Source: Ganoderma boninense (Eukaryota > Basidiomycota > Agaricomycetes > Polyporales > Polyporaceae). Taken from it: DNA of 64,000 nt. The translations under genes were made by a program, and so were the position numbers. This document shows, piece after piece, positions 22,817 through 35,400 of the stretch. Below the pieces are notes generated by a model. It was not told where the DNA came from, ran no database searches, and saw nothing but the letters and a program-made list of their open reading frames with translations. The stretch spans positions 10,519-74,518 of the forward strand of contig PJEW03000013.1 of the NCBI GenBank assembly GCA_002900995.3, read 5' to 3'. How positions within the stretch are numbered: position 1 is the first letter of the stretch; each line of letters begins with the position of its first letter.

Positions 22817-24422
22817 TCAGTGTTCAACTATTCCTCTAGCCATCTCTTCAATGAAAACTTCTGCAGCAGCTTTGGCTGCAATGTCCTCATCAGTCCAGCG
22901 TTTGTTAAAAGGAACAGGCTGTGTTTGGGGATCTGGAGATGGCAAAGTGGTAACATAACGCTGGTAAACAGAGTTGAGCCGGGGGGGAGTAACAATAGCA
23001 ATACCGAGCTGTTGAAATGCAGGAAATGGATCATAGGGAGAGTAGTTAGCAAGACTGGTTCCATGAATGTCAGCTGGCCGCCACACAATAAGTGTATCTT
23101 GTGAAAGGACAATCTTAGCACCATATGAGCCAATGTAAAAATGGGAACCTTGGTCAGCTGAATGCGAACGCCCAATAATCCATTGGAGAGCATAGCGGTG
23201 GGGTTGATGCTCAAAATGCATGGCTCTGTATTGCGGTGCTCAGTACAGAAATGGTTATGTGCTTGAAAGCGAATAGTACAGACCTTGCATAATTTTGGTT
23301 TAATAGCCCAGTCGGTGGGGCAAGCTCGGCATTGTGAAAGGTGGTCGTATGTTCACCAATGCGGATTTGGTAATCGCCATGGGTGCCAGTCATATGAACC
23401 CCCGCATCCATACGAGGGAGCTGGGTACTTTCAATCCATTGAACCCATTCATCCATAACCTCCTTTGGAAGCTGGGCACGGCAGATGTTCCAGGCCAGAG
23501 CAAATAGGCAACTTGTCTGGTAGTCGGCAGATGCAAGGAATTCAGGTGTCAATTCGTTCTTCCGTTCGAGATTGCGCACCCAGCCGAAGGATGGCTTCGA
23601 GCGGGCTCCTGCTGAATACCCCATCTGGACCATCATTCCAGGATCTTCACGCTACAAGGGCCTCAATGACTGGCACAATCTGCATACAGTTGCTGAGCTT
23701 ACCCTGATTGAACGGCGACCCATAATTCCATCTTGGATTGTCTTCACTGCCCATGACAAGAACTCCGCCTGCAGTTGGTCGTCTTCCTGAACGATGCCCC
23801 GGAGCACAATCGCGACAATCGAGCCATCTTCCTCGTCGACGATAACACAGCTCTCGTCAGAAGGAACTTCGAGCTGCAAGTTACCAGCATCCAGAGGATG
23901 GATTGGACGTCTTTCCTGCCGAGGATCTGGCTGGGGATCTCTAAGAAGGCGCTGCTCCCACTTCCTAGTAATCTCGGGGCTTTCACTGACAAAGTGTCCA
24001 AGTGGAGGGTATGGGACCGCAAGACGCGAGAGCGAGTGCCGTGGTAGACCTTCAACCCACGACTGCCCAGTGGACCGGTTGAGACCCAGTCTGTCGACAA
24101 GGAATCGGTGCATCTTGCGGTTTTTCTGGCGTTCCTCTTGGAACACAATGGTGGCATCGCGAACATTCAGTGGGCATTGGGCAGGGTTTTGCATGATCCA
24201 TCTCACAATCTCGGCGAAGAGATCGTCAGACTTGGGAAGGTGGGGAAGGTGCAATTCGGTGGCTAAGGTAATAACGAGGCTCACAAACAGCAGACGGTTG
24301 TGTATGTTGGCTGCTGTGCGGAGTAAAGCGACAGCCTCGTCTTCGCGCGAGAGCTTGTTCACCAGTGTGCGCAAGGTCTCAGCCCGAGAGGCCTTCGCGC
24401 GTGTCGATTTCTTGCGGGCCAT
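22817..24422 (-). CDS. Uncharacterised 498-residue fungal protein, intact
   Basis: Three exons (24422-23703, 23651-23284 and 23225-22817) are joined by 51- and 58-bp GT-AG introns and give a clean frame from ATG to stop. The N-terminus is highly basic (ARKKSTRAKASRAE). The central part is helical and charged. The C-terminal third alternates predicted strands: GDYQIRIGEHTTTFHN, HFEHQPHRYALQWIIGRS, GSHFYIGSYGAKIVLSQDT, LIVWRPADIHGTSL. The spacing of HFEHQPHR and the late HGTSL recalls a double-stranded beta-helix of the 2-oxoglutarate/Fe(II) type, but HxD and the distal Arg cannot be assigned with confidence. Similar multi-copy proteins of unknown function are recalled from agaricomycetes. It has no linked partner gene, and the 3' flank is AT-rich. 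Confidence 0.65.
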
Positions 24423-25106
24423 CTGAAGCTGGAGAGAAAAAGGTTAACTTTGTAAGTATGAATGATGTCCATATATCTTCAACTTTTGATTCGACATACA
24501 TTGTCGCAAAAAGCTTCAAGTCGCCAAAGACTGCCAGGGACAGGGTGCCGACGCGTAATTAATGCTGTGCGAGAGGAGGCGTATCAATATATTACGTAAG
24601 CTCCTCCCAGCTCGTCCAGCTACAGCTCAAACACTTACAGCAATGTTTGGTGGGGAAGAGACAGTCTCTGCGTCGTCATACGAGCTGCAGCAGATAGTGG
24701 GGTTCCACTTGGTCGACCAGTGGCCTCCGCGCCGTTGCAGTGAGTATTCCACGAGGTGGAACAGCTTCCCAGGTTGCCACGTGCACACCAACTTGCAGCC
24801 ACCATCGTCTTCTTCCTTCCCGCCGCCTCCCCACCGTCGCCACGCTCTTGTGCCTGCAGTGGATTTGACTTCCTCATCCCCTCTCACCCTGGTTGCATGC
24901 CTACGAATATGCCAAGGCCGAGCCATCCGCTGCAGCCAGTGCCTCACAACCCGGCCTCGCCTTCGCGCCTCCAAGGCTCTTGCACCATTCCCATCCCCGT
25001 TAACATTCTGTTCTCGGGCCTCAGTCGTCCTCTTCATAGTCCCCCCGTCTAAATTTCCCAACTCGATGCTCCTTCCCCACTCTGCCAGCTCCTCATGGAC
25101 CCGGAC
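24423..25106. other. Intergenic stretch
   Basis: The open frames are compositional, from pyrimidine-rich sequence at 24780-25060. No gene is recognised. Confidence 0.4.
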
Positions 25107-26175
25107 TAGTTGTCTTCAGCCCAGAAGGATGCCCTAGCACAGCTCCAGGCTCCCACGCACGGCGGTGACGCAGAGGTTTCGATCGGGGTTCTGGCCAGTG
25201 TTGATTTTAGATGCCCAGGTATGTCGGCTTTTCTTCAATGCGTACAGGTGTCGGGGTGCGGAACATCCAGCTTCAGTCGTCACGAATGCTGAGTCTCTCC
25301 ATAGAGCGAATGGCATTGTTGCGTGTGGGAGAGATTGTATTCGACAGTGTTCCCCCTCCCTTTCCAGGTCAGGTGGCTTCACCAGAAGCACCAGCTCGCA
25401 TAGAAGAGTTCGAAATCGATGACTCCGGGAAGGATAGTCTTTTAGGTGGCCGCGGGGGCCACAGAGAGTTCCACCCCCTGGTGAGTTCCATGCTACAACG
25501 CCATTAGTCCTTTCTGATTATTCGAGTAGCAGGACTCCAGCTCGTTTTTCAGTGATTATCCGGCCACTGCGCATCGTATTCTATATCCCCGCCATACCTC
25601 TCTACCCGATCCTTGGGCTCTTGCGATTCATCTTCCGGGCGCTGTGCATCCCGCTTCCCAACTTCAGCCTCTTCACATTCCCGTACCGCCCTCTTAGCCC
25701 CAGCGGAAGCAGGGAAGTGCTACATCCCAATAGCCATCCCAATAGCGTCGCCACCGCTGGATCCATGCTCTTGCGGAAGGGACGGGCGCCGTCTGCCTTG
25801 GCGGCAAGAATTCGCAGGGCAACGTTCACGGCGACGCACCCGGGGTGGTGGGTCCATCCACTCTGCCCGCGCGTGGCAAACCATGGGAGGAGGGCTCAAG
25901 CGCTCAAGGGTCACCGTCGGCGGTGACAAGCTGCGGCCTGGCTTCTTCCCCGGGGCTTACGAAGAGTTCACGAGGGCGTGCCAATGAGAGCTAAAGATTG
26001 GTTGTGTCATCATTGTCAGTGGCGAGCACGACAACGGTGCCGAGTTCAAGCGGTACGTTGCTCCTGGTTTGTCCGCTTTAACGCAGTCTTTATTCTCATA
26101 TGGGGTGGTGATATTCGTGACAGGGAGTCCTGGAGTGTTACGTTCAACGTCAACACAACCTTTGTATTGAATTTT
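25107..26175 (+). pseudogene. Decayed FAF2/UBX-type ER-associated degradation factor
   Basis: Blocks appear in family order: a UBA-like start SSAQKDALAQLQAPTHGGDAEV near 25113 (the expected ATG reads TTG), RIEEFEIDDS ... LLGGRG near 25400, a hydrophobic hairpin YPILGLLRFIFRALCIP near 25600-25660, a linker, then a UAS-domain start FPGAYEEFTRACQ, ELKIGCVIIVSGEHDNGAEFK and, after an intron, LIWGGDIRDRESWS near 26098-26135. Such proteins sit in the ER membrane and recruit Cdc48/p97. Frames shift several times and TGA at 25985-25987 sits where the family has Arg (CQ-R-ELK). The C-terminal UBX domain is absent. Introns remain, so this is a genomic copy. Confidence 0.6.
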
Positions 26176-29059
26176 TATGTCCAGCCCCACATACGCTGCA
26201 GGCGACGACTTACCCATTCATCGCATTGGGCACCAGGTTCCTCGTCCCACCCGCATCCTTGTACCGCGTGGCAGATATTTTATGTGGTATCTGTGAGTCC
26301 TGGGGACAACGTTCTATGAGTTTTCGGCGCGCAGAACCAGGTTTTCAAAATCGGCTCTCAGTCGGGTCGGGGATCGTGCCCCAGGCGCAACACGAAAATC
26401 GGGCTTTACAGCCAGCGGCCGCGATCTGGGGCTGTCTGAAAGGCCTTGAAGAGCGCAACAGAGCCCCCGCGATATGTGTAGATCCGCTGGATGACGAGAA
26501 TCCACGTTGAGCTCGCGGCGGGTATGGTGTCGAGTCGCCACTGGGCTCGAGTATCTCAAGATCGTGTGGAACAGACGTCCGCGGGCGACACCACAGCCAC
26601 TGCCCAGCAAGGGCCAGCAATCAAAGGGCCACAGTTCTCGTTTGCGACACCTGCCCGTGCGTTCTCCGATCTTGTGATTGTGCCGGCCTGGGCCTCCCCC
26701 TGCACGCGAGTCCACTAACGCGCGGTTGCTGCTCCCAGGCTCCTCAGAAGGGAGTGCCCTGGACTCTGGGACCTTTTATCACACAAACTCGAGGCAGAAG
26801 CCGTCGATTCATCAGCACGAAGACACTCGCCGGACGGAGTGCTGTCTGCACGGGTGCTCCACCAGTGCCAGCGAGCATCTCCCCACGCGATATCCCGCCG
26901 GCTGCCTGCCAAGACCACAGGACATCCCGAGATAAGGGAGACGCGAGCAGTCGACCCCGCGTTCGACGCCCGAGTCAGTGCGAATCAAGGCCGCGGGGGG
27001 CGAGAATGGGCGCGGTTCTGAGCATCACGGCGGCTTCGCAGCGACAAGCTTCTCGCCTGGCAGAACATGGCGCGCCCGGCTGAGATCACCTGGCGAACGT
27101 CTGCCCAGGCGATATGGACGTGCGGAGGATGGCGGCGCGGTATGGACGACCTCGGCCAGTTCAAGGAAGTGGGTATCGTCCGGGACGGTGCGCCCGAGGT
27201 CAGTAGTACAACACGTGTATCTAAGCCGACGGAAATATTGTTCGCGGGCCCTCCACTGTGCCGGCGTGCAGCTCCACGGCGGGGTTTGCAATGCAAACAT
27301 GACGGGATGCGCCGAGATCGCCGGAATGAAAACACGAGCCGGGATGCATCTGCGAATCAAGATCCGGTCAGTTCAGCGGCCTCGTTACCCGATGAAAACA
27401 TACCTGGTTGCTTGTGTTCGCGCGCAATTCAGCCCTGTATTCACTGGAAGGTCGCGCTTGGGAGCTGCAGAACATTTCGCGTTAGATCTCGGCGTGCTCA
27501 GTGTGGGGACACCCGAACAGCTCACCGGGCGTGCGGTGCGCGGCGAGGAGACTCGCGCCGGCCATCATGCCATGTCCTTAGATGGCGGAATCGGGAGCAG
27601 CTGGTCGTATGCGAGCGGATCGCGGTGCGTGACGGTGGCACCACGTATTCCGGATGGGCAGTTGGGTCGTTGCGGCTCGTTGTCCAGAAGATGGCTCGGT
27701 CGACCCCAAAAATGTCCGCGTAGTTGCTCACCATAAGCTGGTATGCGCCATGGAGGGCACGGCGACCACTTAACATGAGCACGAGCAGCGCGAGATCAAG
27801 CCAGACTGGGCACATAATTGGACACCGTGATCCAAAAGAGGATCTTCAGGTGGTGGTAGTACGACACTGCAAGTAGGGGGCGTGGCGGTGAGCACTGACG
27901 ATGGGTGAGAGTAACGAGGCTGGGAGGGCCGAGGTACACTTACTCCGTGTCGCTTCCCAGATTACAGTGACGGTTCTGAGATGGCATATACTGAGCTGGT
28001 GGTGTTGGGTATGGCACCCTTCCCAATGGCAGACGAGGAAGAGGATCAATGGATCACTGCAGCGAAGTCCGTCAGCCGGAGACACCAGTGGAATACATGT
28101 AAGCGAGAGAGGGGCGTACGTTCGTGGAGTCTACGAGCTCGAGAGGCTGGGCAGCCTTGGGATACGGACTTGACCAGGCCTGTTGGGTGTGTGGACCCGC
28201 TGGAGCAACGCGGGCAGTGATCGTCGCGGGTCCTGGACTACGCCGATATAGGGCTCGGACCAGAGGTGTCTTCCTGCCACGAAGCCTGCATGGAGAAGAC
28301 GGCGAGGATGCGCACATGGTGTATGGGTTCCCGCATAATTCACATAACAAAAGAGTACATGATGACACACCTGGTCTCCAGTACCCCGCCAAGTAACATC
28401 GCATTCCAGCCGTGCAGCACAAGCCCACACCAAACCTGGTGCCCTCCACGCGTGATGGGGGATCACCTCCGCGCGTTCTTGCCTCTGCAGTCCCTGCCCC
28501 TTCGCCTGCTCCTGCCCCTGTCCCTGTCCTGGTGCGCGCCGCTCCCGCCCCCGTCTTGGGCATGGCGCGAAGTTGCCCGTGAAAGAAGGGTCCCGAGTCA
28601 GTCGGAGAGTCGCCGCAGTTTGGCGACCGAGGACAAGTGACCAGAAGAGACAGTGGAGTGCCAGCAGCGGTCGTGATGGAACCAGAGAGCACTTGAGATC
28701 TTTGTTTGTGTATCGCAGATCGCCCGAGGTGTGCGACAGGCTTACATAGAAGAGATGAGAGGGCAGGCAAGGAATGAGAGAAGTGATGAGCGAACACTTA
28801 CTGGAGAATACACGTCTGACAATGGCAAGGGGGAAGGGGGAAGTAAGCAGCCAGCATACGTGGACGCGAGTTCACGCAGCACTTCCACACGGTCGGAGGG
28901 GCAGTCACGGGCCCGTGTTTCCATGCAGGGAGAGACGCGCCCGAACGATGCGGCGTTCCACGCCTCCATATGCGCAGACGACGGAGCTAAAAAGGGAAGT
29001 ACTCACTTGTTGAAGGAAGTGGGCAACGATGTGGCAGATCACTGACTCGCGAGCCGCAT
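26176..29059. other. GC-rich gene-free stretch
   Basis: Long overlapping frames on both strands reflect base composition. No protein family or clear repeat was recognised up to the tandem hairpins before the assembly gap. Confidence 0.4.
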
Positions 29060-29115
29060 TTTCCGATTCCACCTAGAATCGGTTATCTTTCCGATTCCAC
29101 CTAGAATCGGTTATC
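29060..29115. repeat. Two tandem 28-bp units, each a hairpin
   Basis: TTTCCGATTCCACCTAGAAT begins each unit (29060 and 29088). Each contains the inverted pair CCGATTC/GAATCGG. A related AACCGATTCTTAGTCGAATC occurs near 44829. The units lie 63 bp before the N run, so more copies may be collapsed in the gap. Confidence 0.65.
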
Positions 29116-29178
29116 TGCTTGCAAGGCTTCGCGCGTGTCACGTGAATTTTGAGTCACCCTGTTCCTCCCGATTTCACG

Positions 29179-29278
29179 NNNNNNNNNNNNNNNNNNNNNN
29201 NNNNNNNNNNNNNNNNNNNNNNNNNNNNNNNNNNNNNNNNNNNNNNNNNNNNNNNNNNNNNNNNNNNNNNNNNNNNNN
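29179..29278. other. Assembly gap (100 N)
   Basis: Exactly 100 ambiguous bases, the usual placeholder for a scaffold gap of unknown size. Features and order across it are uncertain. Confidence 0.95.
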
Positions 29279-30074
29279 TGACTCACAAATTCAAGGCATG
29301 GTCCCTTGTTTTTTTGACTTGGATAGAGCTAGATCGCTGTAGATATATGCAAGTTGTTGTATATTTACGTAAATACATGTATATCATGTAGGTTTTCACT
29401 GGGCTTGCATACGCGTCGTCCTCGTAGTCGCGCTGGGTATTCTCCGGTCGTGGCACGCTGGCTGGGGAATGACCGTCTCGACGAATGCCCTTCCAAGAGC
29501 CGCGGGACCTCGGGACCTCTGATGGCGGTCTTGAGTCTGTTTCGCGTGCGCCGGCCACTGCCCGGGGATCTGCCCTCCATACATTAGCCGTTTACACGAG
29601 AACTCGGGCGGCGGACTGACGAGCATGCTGACCGCCCGCTTGAGCGTCCTATTCGAGAGCCCGGCCTGTCGGGGCACTGATCCTGGCTGCGTGATGGCGG
29701 GGAGGCAGTCGCAAGCCGTCTGCGCGATGTAATCTTGAGGATTCCCCACTGCGGCCGGAGTCGACACCATGGTCCCGCCGGCCCTGCGCCCGAGTCGTCG
29801 TTCCCCACATCCCACACATCCCAGGCGACTCGTCTGAGCCTGTCAGAATCCCTTCGAGCACGCCAGAACGCTGCCGAGTAGCGAGAAGCCGGCCGTCCTG
29901 TCGATCCTCCGAGTCGCGGATGCGCGCTCCCATGCCCCAGTGTCCACCCACACCGAGGGCAACATTCGAACCATGTCTCCTGCCTCCGTAGATTGCTCCG
30001 ACACGGTCCCCGGCACCCACTGTTGCCGTCTGAGATGCTCGCCGTGGCCAGCGCGACGTGCACGAGCCGCCGTG

Positions 30075-30560
30075 CCGTGCCGTCGAAAATGAATTATCAT
30101 GAAATCGCGTTTTCGAGCGATTTCCCGACCTCGACCGAGCACCGCGCAGCTGGCCGTGCGTGGCGCCCTCGTGTTCATGGATCCTGTAAAACACAGTCGG
30201 CATGAGCGGGGACACGCCTTGCCCGAGATATGCGCACTTTTCGTGTGCCCGCGCCACCCCAGTGTGCACCCGCACTGAGCACCCCCATGCCCTCGACATC
30301 CGCGGGCGCGCAGACCGCCGTCCCAGACTCGTCGCGCTCACGCTACGACACTTGAGATGACAGCCGGCCGACTGTGTGCGGGACGCAGTCGGGAGGCGGG
30401 CGGCCGAGGTGTGTCCTGCGTTGTCAGAATCGAATTACCATGAAATCACTCGGATCCGCGATTTCTCGACTCCGTCCGCGCGCCCCGCAGCCGGCCGTTC
30501 GTGGTGCCCTGGTGTTCGGGCACTCTGAAAAACGCAATTAGCATGCGTGGCCATGTGTGC
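30075..30560 (+). repeat. Imperfect duplication about 350 bp apart
   Basis: About 30088-30210 and 30430-30560 are related. Both run ATCATGAAATC or ACCATGAAATC, then CCGCAGCCGGCCGT-like, then GTGGTGCCCT-like and a final AACAC/AACGC plus GCATG. Both are non-coding. Confidence 0.5.
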
Positions 30561-30822
30561 GGCGAGAGATATTCCACCTTTGCTCACCTGCTCGCTTCCC
30601 AGTGGGACAGTGCAGCCCTCTCGGCCTGGCACCTCGCACTCTATTTCGAATGTGGACCTGAGGCACCCGGGAAATCCCATGTTTCACCACGGAATTTCCT
30701 AGATACACAGTCGGCCCAGGGGTTCCGAATTTGATTGGGTATTTTCCACTGTTTGAAAACGCTGCCTGACCGTGGATTTTCCAGAGCTGTTTGAGACGGT
30801 CCGGTCGAGCTGTGGAACCTAG

Positions 30823-30935
30823 GCTCGAACCCAGCCGAGATCCGGTGATGGCGATTCTCTCTGACCACGTTAGGGTCACGTCCTTCTTTTCACTCTCCGC
30901 TGACGTGACCCGATCGACTGGTTCGAGTCTATGTG
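30823..30935 (-). repeat. Dispersed repeat, second copy, inverted relative to the left edge
   Basis: The reverse complement of this stretch matches about 128-215: CCAGTCGATCGGGTCACGTC, then GAGAGTGAAAAGAA, then GAGAATCGCCATCAC. A short gap distinguishes the copies. Confidence 0.65.
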
Positions 30936-32494
30936 GAACCGTGTAATTCCCTCAGTCGCTGAACGTGGAATTATATCAACTAGTCTAAACCCATCTCCGA
31001 GGTTCCACACTGTGTATTAGCTGATCCAATGGTCCAATAACATAGTTACTCGTCATCTATTGCTAATGCACGTGCCAACGAACCACTGCGATCCACCACG
31101 GCGCATCAGCAAAACTGCGAAAATCGTGGCCAAGATTGCGAGTATTGCCCAGAGCGTCCATTCCTGCCTTGGTGTACACGAACGCCCAAGACTCGACGGA
31201 AATGGACTGACCGTGCAATTCCCTGCAATCCTGCGCAATGTTCGGCCTGTAATGGCCTGATAAGTCAATTATATGTAAGTGTTGCATTCCCCGACACATC
31301 CATGCAAGTCTAGGCTTCGCGCTACGTACTTGAATAGAATAAGTTGAACGGGAGTGGCGGGCCCGAGGAATCTAAGCCCCAGATGGTGGGAGGTCGTCAC
31401 AAACTCGCGGACGGATGGGGTCAACACTGCACAGAAGCAGGTGAGCGTCTCCACACTGAACGAGTGTGTGCACGTGATCACTGCGTGGCTCATCTTCCGG
31501 GACTCCTCACGGGAAGGCGCCGTTAATCTCTCTGTCTTCCGTTCCATCATGTCTGGACATGGGCTGCAAACCGTGCGTCCACCCTCTTTCCCCCCTTTGT
31601 CGGCTCTTCCACACTTCATTGCTCTATGTGCTGCGCTATCTCTCACCTTGAACATCGCTCCGAGTCCGAGCTCCGAGTCCTCTTGGGTATCTATGTATGC
31701 CATCTCCGTCGCTCAACCCTACGTTGTCCCACTGCGCAAGACAGAAAGGCCTCGGGGAATCTGATAGTATACTGGTGAGAAGCAGTGACGTCTGTAGGCA
31801 CTGTGAGCCCCCGGTCCTTATTCTCGTACGGGATGCCATTTTTACTGTGCATATATCTGCTGATGTCACGGTTTACGGTCTTCTGGTGCGCTGCAAGATG
31901 CGCGTCCCCTACTGGTGCGTCCACTACCAGGCCCAACATGTTTGTTTTACTCACCCCATATGCTTGCCGTGATTACCTCCGCAGCTGGCGACAAGATGGC
32001 TTAATTCTATGTGGGTATATGCGCATGGTGAGCCAGCGGTTTTACGACTACTAGGACTATTTAACTAACTATTTTCCGTCCCATCCTACAAATGGCATTG
32101 AATGTACTTTTGGCCGTCACTCCTCTTGCTCGTCGCCACCTGTGAGTAGTCGGGCTTTTGTTCATCGCCGCCTACTATCTGTATGTGTCTATACTACTGT
32201 TGTATTTTACTTTGCCCAATACATGTTTCTATCTCGCCTGTGTGCGTGAGTGGATATGATAATATTGAGAGCTATTTATCCAACACATGTCAGAATCCTC
32301 CGCCTGTGCCTCCGGTGGCAATCTCACCAATTCAAGGCAATTCCGCCAATCCCAGGCAATATTTGAGAAATATCGGGAGGATTGCGTAGAATTGCCTGAC
32401 ATTGCACGGCGGCGCCTATCCGAAGGGCGGTATTGCCTTATGTCACAAAGTAGAAGAGCACCATACCCCATTCTAGAGTTAGTGCGGGGTCTTT

Positions 32495-35400
32495 TCAGGG
32501 TTTCATACACGCCCATGACCATGCAACGTTGGGCGATATTTTTGCGCTTTTGCTGATGGCCCACCGCTGACCATGTCCGGAGCTAGTCTTGAGAACTGGC
32601 ACCCGACCGACGCAGCACTGAATGCAGGTAAAGTTGACAATATCTAACGTACCGTAATCTTTGTAGTAGTGGATATCTAGCTGATCATTACTACGTCCAT
32701 CTTCGGGCACGCACGCCCGTATAGCGGCGAGAATGAATGTTTTGGCCTTACCTAATCGAAGCGCCTTGATAGCCGGGGCGGCGTTGAAGTGCACAGCGAT
32801 GATATGGTCAAGGCGGCCACAGAACGTTTGGAGTTCATACTCGGGGTCTTTGTCTGGGTCATCTGCAAAAATGTCGACATATACTTCATACTACAAGGGA
32901 AAAACAAATCAAACAAATCAGTACAATTGCAAAGCGACTCGGAGACTCTGAGGCACACTGAACCCGCTTCACCCACACGAAGGTCTGGTCACGCCTGTCC
33001 TCTGTCTCCCTAACCATTTCAGCAGCATGGATGGTGTCGCCTGAGTTGAGGATTCGGAGCTTGGCCCAGTGCTCAAGTTTTTGCGGGAGATGTTGACGCA
33101 CGAGCTCTGGTGGACGGTCGAGACGAGTAACAAGCGCACCAATGACCCGGTCCTTCAAACCCTTGTTTGGGGTCTGTAATGTTGATCGTGGCATCAATAC
33201 ACAGGTCGAATCTAGCAAAACAAAGAGTTAATGATGTTCAACAACAGAGGGATGTAGTGCTACAAAAATTACAATCGGGAGCCTGGTATTCTCCACGCCT
33301 CAGTTGCTCTTCAGGGATAGTCGTACGACGCAGGGAGAGTTCGGTGGAAGGGAGGTTGTATCGGTGATATGGGATATGTAGGTAATATTGAGCAGATGTC
33401 GATCAATGCTCGCCCACAGATGTCGACGGCTCTTGATGGCAGGCTGAAGAGCACCACAGAAACGCTCCATTGGAAAGGCCCACGACCCCCACACCGGTCC
33501 TGATGCCTCGATGCTGTCGGCGATATGCAGAAGGGCGTGGATAGTGAGAGGGCATGTGGCTAGGCGGGTTGGATCATACCGATAGTAAAACCTGTGGAAT
33601 GCCGTTAGCGAAAGTGTATTAGGAGACTGGTGCCTATAGCATACGCACTTTTCGTAAGTCTTAACCCATGCAATAAAATCTTTCCTGATTGTCTCAACGT
33701 GCTCCCGGGGCATTTCGAACTGTAGGCAGAGCTGGAGAAGCTCGACGAGGTCGACAAAGTGGTCGTAGTAGCGCCTGTGCGTGAACGTGGCCTCGAGAAG
33801 GACGGGTGCGATATATTGTGTCCAGACGGACCACGCATCAGCGGTGCATGAAGATTGATCCTGTGATATGTTGCCTAGACTGGGAACAAATATGCCAGGT
33901 AACGTAGACCCTGTCCGTGCCGTCGCCTCGCCGATAGCTTGCCAAACAGTGGAAGAGAACACATAAGAACCGGAACCCTGGCTGAGTCCCTTGAATTTGC
34001 CAGTCCACAGTTTGATGAGGTTAGGGATGAGGTTCTCCCAGATAAGGTGCATGAAATCGTAGGGAAACGAGTCAGGGAACGAGAGGGAAGGGAGGTAACT
34101 GAGGAGCGGGAGGCCTTTGACGCCTGACGACTTGGCATGTCGCTCGGCGTCAGCACCGCTCTTTGCATCCATGACCTTTCGACCATCGTCGAGCATCCCC
34201 TCATGTGTTCGCTTGGGCAGTCTACCAGGATCGTATTGCTTGATAGCCTTCCTGTTTCCTACTACCGAAGGGTGGCGAGCACGGTGTAAGGGGACATAGT
34301 GCGTGGTCGCCCGGGACCCAGGTATGCGAAGTCCTTCAATCTTGCATGCGCGGCATGGAACGCAGCCGTTGTGGCCCTTGATTTGCATAACCATTGACAC
34401 AGCAGGGATATCGCCTGACACCAGGATTAGATAGGCGTGAAGGAAAAAGTGGGTCGCTGTTCGGATGTTAAAAGCAGGTACGCCGATCTCCAGTCGAATG
34501 AACTCCTGGACAGCGGGCCAGAGGAAGGAGTCGAAGTCTTTGGGCTTACGTGGACCTGGTATGACTCCAACAGGGATGATGTTTTCGCGGTGGAAGCGCA
34601 CTTGGGGCGGAAGGTTGTAGTTGTATAGGATAATGGGCCAAGCGGACTTCTTGCGGCGTCGCCATGGCGCAAAACCATCTGTGGATAACCCCAAAGCTAT
34701 GTCACGGTGGTCCGAGAAGAACTGGTGCCCGACTGCTTGGTCACCTAGCAGAAAATCTCGGGAGCGCAGTTGACGGTAGTGCTCTGAGTCGAAGACATCT
34801 TGGATCACATCCTCGTCGCACTCGAACTTGGCCCGGTAGTCCATCTCGTTGGCGCGCTCCTCGTTGGTGTACATAGCAACAAGACGAGGAATGATGGGAA
34901 GGTAAGTGAACTGTCGTCAAGGTGCACCATGCGTGTCATAACGGGCCTCACTACAGTATGGGCAGGTCGTCAGATCAGCGTGTGGCCCGGTGTATGCAAG
35001 GCAGGAGTTGATACAGCAGTTGTACCTCTCTGGTTTGATACCAGAGAGGAAAGCCACCCGTGCGCGAATTCGTTGGAAGGAGGGGAGGTCTTCGATTCCA
35101 AAGGTATCTGGTATGTCAGCGAGCGCATCTTCAGTGAGTTTATGTTTGACCTGAAAGGCAAAGATCCGCAGCAGTCGACGGTCAGACTCAGAAAGACGTT
35201 CTTCTGCTCGTGATCCCCGACAATGTGTCAGATAATTGTTATTCAATGGTGTCACGGTGCAGTGAATAGTATGTACCTAAAGCAGTGACTTCTCTCATAA
35301 AGGCGGCTTTCAGGCGGTCGCGGGCTGACAACTCTGGGTTATAGATGTCATCGTCTTCATCCCAGTCATCCTCAGAAGCAAGATCGTCTCCGTCATCTGA

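Larger units (their letters stand above)
29279..32494. other. Gene-free stretch with repeat copies
   Basis: Besides the repeats listed at 30075-30560 and 30823-30935, no protein is recognised. The part from 31050 to 32490 is the 3' flank of the transposase remnant. Confidence 0.4.

Noticed and set aside
26991..27736. 252-residue plus-strand frame
   Set aside because: It overlaps equally long frames on the other strand in GC-rich sequence and has no recognisable domain or repeats.
28072..28797. 241-residue minus-strand frame with GAGAGEGAGT-type stretch
   Set aside because: The low-complexity stretch comes from a CCTGTCC-type repeat, with no other coding evidence.
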